Shown here: one piece after another, positions 16,111 to 24,199 of the stretch | Layout: each line of letters opens with the position of its first letter | Position numbering within the stretch: the first letter of the stretch is position 1 | NCBI RefSeq assembly: GCF_013213835.1 | Contig: NZ_JABSSU010000006.1 | Location: forward strand, 124,001 to 188,000 | Length of the DNA: 64,000 nt | Direction of reading: 5' to 3' | Origin: Winogradskyella sp. | Lineage (GTDB): Bacteria > Bacteroidota > Bacteroidia > Flavobacteriales > Flavobacteriaceae | The notes under the pieces: model-generated | Told to the model about the DNA's origin: nothing | Seen by the model: the letters and a program-made list of their open reading frames with translations, nothing else | Databases searched by the model: none | Translations under genes and position numbers: made by a program

Positions 16111-17193
16111 ATGTACGCAAAACGAAATTATTCGGTGAAGATAATGCTGTTATGGACTCGTAGAAATATCTACAAGTTCATCATTATAGCTGCAATTCCT
16201 ACCATTTTATATGAAGTTTTTGATTGGAAATTTCTTCACTTACCATGGCTACCTATAGCATTGGTTGGTAGTGCTTTGGCATTTATCGTCAGTTTTAAAA
16301 ATAATGCGTCTTATGGTAGACTCTGGGAAGCACGTAAAGTATGGGGTGGCATTGTTAATGCTTCACGTTCGTTTACCATTATGGTTAATGATTATATTAC
16401 CAATGAGCATGCAAATAAAGCACTTGACGAAGCAGAGTTTTTTAAAATCAGAAAAACTTTAATAATGCGCCATATAGCATGGTTAACATCTTTAAGACAT
16501 GCGCTAAGAGTTCAAAAACCTTGGGAAATGTCAAATGTTAATGCTTCAGATAGAGAGTATATGAGAGATATATTCATTAATGAAAGAGAATATACGCTTA
16601 ATGACGAATTAGAAGGATACCTTAGTGTTGAAGAAAAGAAATATGTCCTAAGTAAATCTAATAGACAAACAGCTTGTTTGAATTTACAATCAAAGCATAT
16701 TAGAGATTTAAAAGAAAAGGGGTATGTATGGGAGTTTTCATTTTTAGAAATGGAAAATATGATTGTAGAGCTATTTACACTTCAAGGTAAGCTAGAACGT
16801 ATAAAGAATTTCCCATATCCAAGACAATTTGCAACACTCAACTTATTCTTTGTATGGATATTTATTTTCCTAGTACCTTTTGGTATTATCAATGTATTTG
16901 ATGAAATAGGTCAAGACATTATTACTTCAACAGAGAATCCTTCTGAAGTTTTAAAACTTATAGGTAATGTATTTGTGTGGCTTACTATTCCATTTAGTGT
17001 TATTGTCGCTTGGATATTTCATACTATGGAGCGTATTGGTGAGGTTTCAGAAAACCCCTTTGAAGGTATTGCTAATGATGTTCCTATCACAACAATGTCT
17101 AGAGGTATTGAAATTGACATAAGACAAATGATAGACGATGACCCAACAACAATTCCAGAACCTATTGCTGAACAAAACGGAATTCAAATGTAA
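16111..17193 (+). CDS. Bestrophin-family anion channel
   Basis: A 360-residue bestrophin-like (RFP-TM/UPF0187) protein. Visible are an N-terminal amphipathic segment, helices at about 25-65 and 245-315, the ASYGRLWEARKVWGGIVNASR motif split across residues 66-86, and the conserved FPYPRQFA and NPFEG segments. Bacterial bestrophins are pentameric anion channels. Its position inside a redox operon is unusual and may reflect charge compensation or export of anionic products; that is inferred. Confidence 0.85.
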   Translation: MYAKRNYSVKIMLLWTRRNIYKFIIIAAIPTILYEVFDWKFLHLPWLPIALVGSALAFIVSFKNNASYGRLWEARKVWGGIVNASRSFTIMVNDYITNEHANKALDEAEFFKIRKTLIMRHIAWLTSLRHALRVQKPWEMSNVNASDREYMRDIFINEREYTLNDELEGYLSVEEKKYVLSKSNRQTACLNLQSKHIRDLKEKGYVWEFSFLEMENMIVELFTLQGKLERIKNFPYPRQFATLNLFFVWIFIFLVPFGIINVFDEIGQDIITSTENPSEVLKLIGNVFVWLTIPFSVIVAWIFHTMERIGEVSENPFEGIANDVPITTMSRGIEIDIRQMIDDDPTTIPEPIAEQNGIQM

Positions 17194-17233
17194 AAACATG
17201 TACTACAAATAAATCATTAAATGAATATATAAT

Positions 17234-17656
17234 ATGAATAATTCTGATAAACAACGATTAATCAAATTAGCCGAAGAAGACATACCTATCCATAAATATT
17301 GGGGACTGAAGGTGCTATCACTTGAAGAAAATATGATATGCGTTAAAATGCCGTTTAGAAAGGAATTTGTTGGAGACATCAGAAGAAATAGATGGCATGG
17401 AGGTATTATAGCAGCAGTTATGGATTCTTTAGGTGGAGCAATAGGTGTTATTAATTTTCAATCACCAGAAGATAAACTGTCTACTATTGACTTAAGAGTA
17501 GATTATTTACGTTATGCAGAAGCAAAAGATATAATCTTTGAAGGCGAGCTAGTGCGTTTGGGAAATCGAATAATGGTTGCAAAAATGAAAGCACAACAAG
17601 AAAATACTATAGTTGCAGAAGGTAAAGGCGTATATAATTTTATTAGAAAAGAATAA
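17234..17656 (+). CDS. PaaI-type hotdog-fold thioesterase
   Basis: A 140-residue hotdog-fold protein with the PaaI signature WHGGIIAAVMDSLGGAIG (HGG plus catalytic Asp) and the STIDLRVDYLR strand. It hydrolyses acyl-CoA thioesters, typically aromatic ones in the PaaI group. It sits in the HxlR-linked operon between a bestrophin and a redoxin, which suggests a role with aromatic degradation products. Length is normal for the family. Confidence 0.85.
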   Translation: MNNSDKQRLIKLAEEDIPIHKYWGLKVLSLEENMICVKMPFRKEFVGDIRRNRWHGGIIAAVMDSLGGAIGVINFQSPEDKLSTIDLRVDYLRYAEAKDIIFEGELVRLGNRIMVAKMKAQQENTIVAEGKGVYNFIRKE

Positions 17657-17674
17657 ACAATAAGTTTTAAAAAT

Positions 17675-18205
17675 ATGAACACACATAGAGCAATACCACA
17701 ATCTCAAGCACCAGAATTAAATATCAAACTTTTAAATGGTGACAATTGGAGTCTTAAAGACCAAGACCCTAACTTTTTTACAATGGTTGTTTTTTATAGA
17801 GGTCTGCATTGTCCTCTATGTAAAAAATATCTAGAAAAACTAAATAATTTGGTTGATGACTTAAACACTAAAGGTGTAGATGTTATCGCTGTTAGTATGG
17901 ACCCAGAAGTAAGAGCGCGTAAAAGCAAAATGGATTGGGCAATAGATAAAGTGAAGCTTGGCTATGAAATGGATGCAGAAACAGCAGCAAAATGGGGTCT
18001 GTATTTAAGCGAAGCTATTTCAGCATCAGAAACACCATTGTTTAGTGAACCAGGTCTATTCTTAGTAAAACCAAATAACGAGGTATACTACGCAAATGTA
18101 AGCTCTAATCCTTGGGGTAGACCATTTTTACAAAGCTTTGTGCCTTTAATGGATTTCTTAAAAAATAGTGGCTATCCAGCAAGAGGAGAAGTAACAAGCA
18201 TTTAA
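17675..18205 (+). CDS. Redoxin with CPLC active site
   Basis: A 176-residue thioredoxin-fold redoxin (AhpC/TSA superfamily). The active site is FYRGLHCPLCKKYLEKL with C46 and C49. The segment DVIAVSMDPEVRARK follows, and a cis-Pro-type loop (PGLFLVKP) precedes the C-terminal helices. No signal peptide is seen, so it is cytoplasmic, in contrast to the next gene, which encodes a lipoprotein redoxin 4 bases downstream. Function by family: thiol-based peroxide or disulfide reduction. Confidence 0.85.
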   Translation: MNTHRAIPQSQAPELNIKLLNGDNWSLKDQDPNFFTMVVFYRGLHCPLCKKYLEKLNNLVDDLNTKGVDVIAVSMDPEVRARKSKMDWAIDKVKLGYEMDAETAAKWGLYLSEAISASETPLFSEPGLFLVKPNNEVYYANVSSNPWGRPFLQSFVPLMDFLKNSGYPARGEVTSI

Positions 18206-18209
18206 TAAG

Positions 18210-18965
18210 ATGAAACAAATTCTAATACTTAGTTGTCTTGTTTTACTCTTTGCTTGCAAATCAGAAAAAAGAACAGACAACCTTAAACAAGAAAACACAA
18301 TACAAAAAGAAGAACCCAAAATGGAAAACTTAAAAGTACAGTTAGAAGCCAAAAAACAGCAATATGCAGATAATTGGTCGAGTGAAACCTTAGCCTTACA
18401 CGAAAATGGAATTGATGTAGTAAAAAAAACTGGGATTACAGCGAGTGCTTTTCAAGTAGGTCAAATGGCACCAGATTTTATCCTTAATAATGCTTTAGGT
18501 AAAGCCATAAGCTTAAATGAGGTTTTAAAACAAGGTCCAGTAGTGCTTACTTGGTATAGAGGTGGTTGGTGTCCTTATTGTAATTTAACACTACGTGCTT
18601 TGCAACAAGCATTACCTGAAATTAAAGCTCAAGGAGCAACATTATTAACCTTAACACCTGAAGTACCAGACGAATCTCTTTCTACTGCCGAAAAGAATGA
18701 ACTAGAGTTCGAGGTGCTAAGTGATGTACACAATAAAGTTGGTAAATCATATGGTGTTGTGTTTAAAATAGAAGAAAATGTAGCTCAAGCCTATCAAAAT
18801 GGATTTAATTTACACTCTTATAATGGTGATGATAGTGATGAGTTACCTATGGCAGCAACATATATAATTGGTACTAATGGTATTATAAAATGGGCTTTTT
18901 TAGATACAGATTACCGTAATAGAGCTGAGCCAAGTGATATCGTTAATGAACTAAAAAAACTCTAA
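18210..18965 (+). CDS. Lipoprotein redoxin with CPYC active site
   Basis: A 251-residue protein with a lipoprotein signal (LVLLFAC, lipid-anchored C16), a charged linker (17-60) and an AhpC/TSA-like domain with WYRGGWCPYCNLTLRAL (C121, C124). It is an envelope counterpart of the cytoplasmic redoxin at 14297, which has the same CPYC site and a similar length after the linker. Last gene of the HxlR-linked operon. Likely reduces peroxides or disulfides in the periplasm. Confidence 0.85.
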   Translation: MKQILILSCLVLLFACKSEKRTDNLKQENTIQKEEPKMENLKVQLEAKKQQYADNWSSETLALHENGIDVVKKTGITASAFQVGQMAPDFILNNALGKAISLNEVLKQGPVVLTWYRGGWCPYCNLTLRALQQALPEIKAQGATLLTLTPEVPDESLSTAEKNELEFEVLSDVHNKVGKSYGVVFKIEENVAQAYQNGFNLHSYNGDDSDELPMAATYIIGTNGIIKWAFLDTDYRNRAEPSDIVNELKKL

Positions 18966-18993
18966 GTTTTAGACTTAGTTTAATTAAAATGGA

Positions 18994-19030
18994 AAAGCAG
19001 TGTAAATCAATTTTGCACTGCTTTGTTTTA
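18994..19030 (+). terminator. Intrinsic terminator after the redoxin operon
   Basis: AAAGCAGTG (18994-19002) pairs with CACTGCTTT (19016-19024); inner A/T pairs and one G-T pair extend the stem. It is followed by GTTTTA. Confidence 0.7.
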
Positions 19031-19060
19031 CTTATAAATAATATTTTCATCAATTCAATT

Positions 19061-19133
19061 AATAAATCGTTTTTATCGATTTATTAAATCTAATAAATCT
19101 GTTTAGAAGATTTATTTTCAAGTCATAACTTTG
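19061..19133 (+). promoter_or_regulatory. Two-part operator and promoter, copy C of the LysR regulon
   Basis: IR1 is AATAAATCG (19061-19069), 7 bases, CGATTTATT (19077-19085), identical arms and spacer length to copy A. IR2 is ATCTAATAAA (19088-19097), TCTG, TTTAGAAGAT (19102-19111), with two mismatches. The -7 box TAACTTTG is at 19126-19133, 14 bases after IR2 as in copies A and B. It drives the oxygenase and aldehyde dehydrogenase genes. Confidence 0.75.
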
Positions 19134-19173
19134 CAGAGTAATTAAGTACAAACAAATTAAAACATAAAATATT

Positions 19174-19932
19174 ATGGGAAAAGATATATTCAGTGTAATA
19201 GCTTATGAACCTGGCTTTCATGCACCAGCACTACCAACATTGACAGATAATATAGAAACAGAAGATGTATTCGATATAGATTTTGACAACTCTATAGTAG
19301 AACGTGTAGAAGTCCCTGAAGTTCCTGGTGCGTTTCAATTACTTAACGTATTAACAGAGGAAGAGACTCAAAAACTAATTGACATTTCTGAGAATTTAGG
19401 TTATGATGAAGATTCACCTGTATCATTACCTCACGAAGTACGTCATAACGAAAACTTCAATTGGGTAGTTAGTGAAGCTGTTGATAAAACCATCTGGGAA
19501 CGTTCTCAACATTTAGTTACCGAAGAATGGCAAGGACAAACTGCAAAAGGGATTAATGCACGTTTTCGTTTTTATAAATACAAAAAAGGAGACTTTTTCA
19601 AACCTCATACAGATGGTGCATGGCCTGGGAGCAGAGTTATAGATGAAAAATTAATCACAAATGCCTATCCTGGTCTTTACAGTCAATATACATTTCTAAT
19701 TTTATTAAGTGATAATTTCGATGGTGGAGCAACACAATTTATGGTAAGTAAAGCAGACCCTAGTAAACCTGCTAGAACAGAAGGTGATATCAATGTTGTG
19801 AATGTAAGAACACCAAGAGGTGCTGTATTATGCTTTCCACATGGGTCACATCCATTACATTGCTTACATTCTAGTGAAGAAATCACAAGAGGCACAAAAT
19901 ATATAATAAGAACAGATATTTTATTTGGATAA
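19174..19932 (+). CDS. 2-oxoglutarate/Fe(II)-dependent oxygenase
   Basis: A 252-residue protein with a prolyl-4-hydroxylase-like double-stranded helix. Iron ligands are H145 and D147 in FFKPHTDGAWPG, and a distal His (H232 fits the spacing best) before GTKYIIRTDILFG; R246 would bind 2-oxoglutarate. It hydroxylates a small molecule or protein at the expense of 2-oxoglutarate and oxygen. The N-terminal 50 residues are acidic and family-specific. It overlaps the following aldehyde dehydrogenase and follows operator copy C. Confidence 0.85.
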   Translation: MGKDIFSVIAYEPGFHAPALPTLTDNIETEDVFDIDFDNSIVERVEVPEVPGAFQLLNVLTEEETQKLIDISENLGYDEDSPVSLPHEVRHNENFNWVVSEAVDKTIWERSQHLVTEEWQGQTAKGINARFRFYKYKKGDFFKPHTDGAWPGSRVIDEKLITNAYPGLYSQYTFLILLSDNFDGGATQFMVSKADPSKPARTEGDINVVNVRTPRGAVLCFPHGSHPLHCLHSSEEITRGTKYIIRTDILFG

Positions 19933-21256
19933 TATGGAAACTATAAAATCATTCAACCCAGCCAATGGTGCATTAGAAGGTGAAGTAACAATAACACCAA
20001 TCAATCAAATTAAAGAGATTGTAAACAATGCACATAATGCTCAAAAGCAATGGAAAAAATTATCTGTAGACAAACGTATAGATTATCTTGAAAAAGCAAC
20101 ACGTAAAGCTTCACCACACGCTCAAGAATTAGCAGAATTATTGAGTAGAGAAATGGGTAAAGATTACCGTCGTTCTTCAGGTGAAGTTAATGGTGTTATC
20201 AATGGCGCATCTTATATAGCATCAGAGGTAAAACAAGCCATACAACCACAAAAAACAGGTGGTGGCACTTTACATTATATGCCATTAGGTGTCGTTGGTG
20301 TAATCTCACCTTGGAACTATCCATTAGCAATGTTCAACAACTTAATGATTCCAGCATTAATTGCAGGTAACACTGTAGTGCTAAAACCATCTGAAGAAAC
20401 ACCTTTAGTAGCACAGCGTTATATAGAATTATTAAATGAAGTATTACCAGAAAACGTTTTACAAATCATCCACGGACGAAAAGAGGTTGGTCAAGCTTTG
20501 GTTGAATCAGACGTACAAATGATTGCCTTTACAGGCTCACAAGCAGCAGGTAAAGATATTATGAAGCGTGCTGCATCAGGAGTAAAACGCTTAGTAATGG
20601 AATTAGGTGGTAATGACCCAATGATAGTATTACCAGATGCTAATGTAAGTCACGCAGCACAGTATGCAGTTGGTGCAAGTTTAGAAAACTCAGGGCAAAT
20701 GTGTACAGCTGCAGAACGTATTTATGTACACGAGAGTATTAAAGAAGAATTTGAAAATCAAGTGACCAATATAGCTTCTCAATATCAAATTGGTACTTGG
20801 GATGACCCTAATACAAATGTATTTCCTATAATAAATGACAAACAACGTACAAATATCATTTCGCATATTCAAGATGCTATAGATAAAGGTGCAAAAGTAC
20901 TATTAGGTGGTACAGAACATCCAGAGCATTTTGTAAAACCAACAGTACTAACAAATGTACCTGAATCAGCAATAATGGAATCTGAAGAAACATTTGGCCC
21001 TGTTATCAGTATTTCTAGTTTTAACTCAGTTGAAGAAGTAGTAGAAAGAGCTAATAATAGTAGATATGGTTTAGGAGCTTCTGTGTATGGTAATGACAAT
21101 GTAGATGAAATTGCTCAACAATTAGAAGCTGGTATGGTAGGCGTTAATAAACCTGCAGGTGCGAGCCCTTGGGTTGGTGCAAAACAAAGTGGATTTGGTT
21201 ACCACGGTTCTATTGATGGTCATAGACAGTTTACACAATTAAAAGTAATTAATTAA
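19925..21256 (+). CDS. NAD(P)-dependent aldehyde dehydrogenase (succinate-semialdehyde-dehydrogenase-like)
   Basis: A 443-residue ALDH. Active-site elements are all present: PWNYP (N131), FTGSQAAG, E226 in VMELGGNDP and C260 in GQMCTAAER. It is shorter than the enzyme at 12685 and closer to succinate-semialdehyde dehydrogenases. Start at 19925 (overlapping the oxygenase by 8 bases) or at ATG 19934, which fits the family N-terminus better (METIKSFNPANG). It probably oxidises the aldehyde made by, or generated near, the oxygenase (inferred). Confidence 0.9.
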   Translation: MDNMETIKSFNPANGALEGEVTITPINQIKEIVNNAHNAQKQWKKLSVDKRIDYLEKATRKASPHAQELAELLSREMGKDYRRSSGEVNGVINGASYIASEVKQAIQPQKTGGGTLHYMPLGVVGVISPWNYPLAMFNNLMIPALIAGNTVVLKPSEETPLVAQRYIELLNEVLPENVLQIIHGRKEVGQALVESDVQMIAFTGSQAAGKDIMKRAASGVKRLVMELGGNDPMIVLPDANVSHAAQYAVGASLENSGQMCTAAERIYVHESIKEEFENQVTNIASQYQIGTWDDPNTNVFPIINDKQRTNIISHIQDAIDKGAKVLLGGTEHPEHFVKPTVLTNVPESAIMESEETFGPVISISSFNSVEEVVERANNSRYGLGASVYGNDNVDEIAQQLEAGMVGVNKPAGASPWVGAKQSGFGYHGSIDGHRQFTQLKVIN

Positions 21257-22178
21257 GTATGAGATAGTATTAGTTGATTCTAGTGAGTGCTTATGTGGTT
21301 TACTTAAACAATTTTATTATCTCATTTTCTAAGACCTATAATATCAATGCAGGTAATAAGGTGTTCGTCAGTTATTCCATTTTGTTCCATAAAGCATAAT
21401 CACAAATGCGATGCATTGGTGCTTACCATAAGTAGCATAACTGCGGTGACACATCCTCGTTAGTACTATTTATTTGCTTTAATTCACACACTACACAACT
21501 TCCTCACCCGCAGCTACTCTTGCACCCTAAAACCCAATAATGTATGCGCTTGTGGCGCATTTAAAGTTAATTAGGGTGCACCGCTGCTTAATAATTTGGC
21601 TCGCCTGCTGTTCGCTTCGGGCTAATCAGGGTGTCACAGTTTTTGAAGGCATCCATTTTGCATATAAAATAACCGCTTCAAGTAAAAAGAAATTTTGGAT
21701 TAGTCTTAAAGCGGATATAAATATTGATTAAATAGTCTTTAAATAACAAAGCGGATTATTATATATTACAAACGCGCAGCAAGAGTAACGCATTCAGTCA
21801 GCTATTTCAGCGACCGCACATATCATTTTCAAAATGACAATTGCTCGTTAGTAAAAAACCAAACCCTCAACTTCCTTTATATCCTTATAACCCTTAAACT
21901 CGGATTTAATTAATTGAAAAACTCACAATTGCTAAATTTTAAAAATGAAACCAACCTTCAATAGCTTCATTTAATTGTTACACTTGCTTTCCACGCTACA
22001 CCCAGGCTATAGCCGACGGCATCAAAAAACTGCGCCACCCTTGCGTTTTCAACGTAGGCGTGGTAGCCTTATCAGGCTATTTTCCCACACCACCCTTGCT
22101 CAACTCGCTGGCGGCTCGCTATTATGGCTATCGCCATACGCTACGCGATTACCTGCTTAAAAAGAGTAACTTTGAAAT
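21257..22178. other. Palindrome-rich non-coding block of about 900 bases
   Basis: No convincing gene. ATGAGATA (21259-21266) and TATCTCAT (21318-21325) may end the ALDH transcript. TGCACCCTAA (21521-21530) pairs with TTAGGGTGCA (21571-21580) around an inner hairpin ATGCGC-TTGTG-GCGCAT (21544-21560). The palindrome GGCTATAGCC is at 22005-22014, and TATGGC-TATC-GCCATA at 22123-22138. AAAGCGGAT occurs twice (near 21711 and 21749) with CCGCTT upstream. The GC-richer patches contrast with their surroundings. It looks like the structured DNA found in mobile elements; origin unproven. Confidence 0.55.
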
Positions 22179-22907
22179 ATGATTGATGATTTGAAGAAGT
22201 TATTTCTACGTTTTAATTATACCGATGAAAGAGGTTTTATTCTTAATGTTCCTTCTTTAAAGAATGGAGAGCACTTAACATTAGGTTTTGATAATAAAAG
22301 AAAAGAGTTCAATATTCATTTTACCGATGATAATATAAATGAACCAGGTGCAAAACGAAGAGAGTTTATATTTGTAATGTCCGCATTTCGCTTTTTCCTA
22401 TTTTTAAAACGTTTTGAAGTATTCTACAATCAAAGCATTATCAATCTTGTCTTATCATCCAAAGTCAATCTTGGTAAGCTAAAAAAACATAAACTCATTG
22501 TTAACACCTTTGTTACATCAGAGGGGGCAGAAGACAAACTCATTCATAAGAGAAAAAATGGTAAACATTGGAAATTTAGAGAAAATTTCGATTGGGGTTT
22601 AATAGCAAACAATTTCAAATACCTTGAAGAATCAGATTTAAATTCAGATAAAGTTTTAATGGCATATAAATACAATAAAGGCCATTTATCACATCAGGGA
22701 TTCATATTTAATTTTGAACATTTGAAAGGTGTTTATTTTATTCAGATTAAAAGATTCAATCGCTTTGCAAAGAATATGGCAATTGCAATGTATTATTACC
22801 TAAATACTTATCCAACAGAAGAAACCTTACCATTTAGGCAACTAATGTATGAGCGACTTAAACACCCTTATTTGAACAAACAAGAAGAAAAAAGATTACA
22901 AAGTTAG
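22179..22907 (+). CDS. Orphan hypothetical protein in the accessory patch
   Basis: A 242-residue soluble protein, rich in Phe, Lys and Asn, with no signal peptide or clear membrane helix. I do not recognise the family. The first 60 residues look like beta-strands (DERGFILNVPSLKNGEHLTL); the middle has an aromatic helix (FIFVMSAFRFFLFLKRFEVF) and the end another (FAKNMAIAMYYYLN). A -7-like box TAACTTTG (22167-22174) lies only 5 bases before the ATG, so a leaderless transcript is possible. It stands alone between two structured non-coding regions. Confidence 0.65.
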   Translation: MIDDLKKLFLRFNYTDERGFILNVPSLKNGEHLTLGFDNKRKEFNIHFTDDNINEPGAKRREFIFVMSAFRFFLFLKRFEVFYNQSIINLVLSSKVNLGKLKKHKLIVNTFVTSEGAEDKLIHKRKNGKHWKFRENFDWGLIANNFKYLEESDLNSDKVLMAYKYNKGHLSHQGFIFNFEHLKGVYFIQIKRFNRFAKNMAIAMYYYLNTYPTEETLPFRQLMYERLKHPYLNKQEEKRLQS

Positions 22908-23267
22908 CTGGCTTCCTTCATCCCACGCTCATCATACTATAAAGTTCAAGCCCTACGGGTTTTGAAAAAAATATTGTCCTTTCGTTAGGTGCAAATTTCA
23001 AACCCCTTTCCATCAGCAATATTTTTTCCAAAAAACTTGACAGTATGTCAACGCCATCAACGAAAAGGCTTTCTTTTTTCTCTTTTTCTTTGTAAAAAAA
23101 ATATTCATTTTTTTATTTCTGATGCAAAAGGAAGCAATCTGAAGCAACAAAATCCATATCTAACGAATAGCATAAAACTTGCCATATATTCAATCGGAAG
23201 GTACAACTTCGTGTTAAGTCCGTACCAAGTCCGAAGAAAAATAAGTTTCAATTAAATTATTTATGTT
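22908..23267. other. Non-coding, AT-rich gap with inverted repeats
   Basis: No gene seen. AAAAAATATTG (22966-22976) and CAATATTTTTT (23017-23027) form an 11-bp inverted repeat, with TCAAG/CTTGA arms further out. Near 23210-23238 the heptamer AAGTCCG occurs twice, flanked by ACTTCG and CGAAG. Such repeats can mark recombination sites; nothing here proves it. Confidence 0.4.
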
Positions 23268-23909
23268 ATGGGTAAAATTTCCCAAGGTATTTTAGGAGGG
23301 CTTTCAGGTAAGGTTGGAAACATTATCGGTGGAAGCTGGAAAGGTATTGACTACATTAGAATTAAGCCTTCAAGTGTAGCAAATCCGAGAACTGTAGGTC
23401 AAGTAAACCAAAGAACCAAGTTTACTGCTACTTTAGAATTTTTACAGGCTGTAAAATCTTTTATTAAGTTAGGTTATAAAGGGTTAGCTGTTAAGAAAAC
23501 AGAATTTAATGCTGCAATGTCGTATGTATTGAATAATGCGATTACAGGAACTGAACCTAACTTTGTGGTTGACTATCCAAATGCTTTAGTAAGTCGCGGA
23601 GGTTTATCTGTTGCGTTAAACCCAACGACTGATTTAACAACTGCAGGAGAAGTAACTTTCAATTGGGATGATAACTCTGCTGAAGGTAATGCCAATGCTA
23701 CCGACAAGGCAATGTTATTGGTTTACAACCCATCAAAAAAGGAGTCTATTTCTTTACTTGATGGGGCAGACCGAACAGCAGAAACTCAAATTGTTGCGAT
23801 TCCAACAACCTACGCAGGAGATACAGTAGAGCTATTTATGGCGTTTATTTCTGCTGATGGTAGTCAAGTATCTAACAGTTCTTATTTAGGCTCTGGTACA
23901 GCTAATTAA
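23268..23909 (+). CDS. DUF6266 family protein
   Basis: A 213-residue protein matching the DUF6266 pattern of Bacteroidota: N-terminal GKISQGILGGLSGKVGNIIG followed by SSVANPRTVGQVNQR, then a helical half and a C-terminal Ig-like beta domain (about 115-213, VTFNWDDNSAEGNA). Function is unknown. Members often occur singly in accessory regions and can be highly expressed. It is followed at once by a strong terminator, so it is monocistronic. Confidence 0.85.
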   Translation: MGKISQGILGGLSGKVGNIIGGSWKGIDYIRIKPSSVANPRTVGQVNQRTKFTATLEFLQAVKSFIKLGYKGLAVKKTEFNAAMSYVLNNAITGTEPNFVVDYPNALVSRGGLSVALNPTTDLTTAGEVTFNWDDNSAEGNANATDKAMLLVYNPSKKESISLLDGADRTAETQIVAIPTTYAGDTVELFMAFISADGSQVSNSSYLGSGTAN

Positions 23910-23930
23910 TGCTTGGTGTTTTTATTTGGA

Positions 23931-23957
23931 AACCGCTCTAATCGAGCGGTTTTTTTA
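23931..23957 (+). terminator. Intrinsic terminator after the DUF6266 gene
   Basis: AACCGCTC (23931-23938), loop TAATC, GAGCGGTT (23944-23951), then a run of T. A textbook rho-independent terminator. Confidence 0.9.
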
Positions 23958-24172
23958 TGCTATATTAGTACTTCAATTTGTTAATGTTTACTCTAAATTT
24001 ACTCTTTTTATGCGTTTTTTGTACCCTATTTGTTGCCCAAACGCATTAATGCCAATAAACATAAGGGTAGTTAAATATTGTATTGGGAAATAGTTTATTC
24101 TTTTTTACCTTGTCATACAACTTATTTCTGATTTCTTTGGATAAAATGTGAGTAGTCTAATTATTCATATAT

Positions 24173-24199
24173 TATCTTTGGATCAAACAAAAGTTTGAT
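24173..24199 (+). promoter_or_regulatory. Promoter and inverted repeat over the start of the TPR/AraC regulator
   Basis: The -7 box TATCTTTG (24173-24180) fits TAnnTTTG exactly. Right behind it ATCAAAC (24182-24188), AAAA, GTTTGAT (24193-24199) forms a 7-bp perfect inverted repeat that reaches the TTG start codon. It may be an autoregulatory operator or an RNA hairpin that masks the start. Confidence 0.6.

Noticed and set aside
21540-22160. Two reading frames of about 60 codons (21540-21731 and 21975-22160)
   Set aside because: They run through hairpins and repeats, have no start-site signals and a composition unlike the genes around them. Better explained as non-coding structured DNA.
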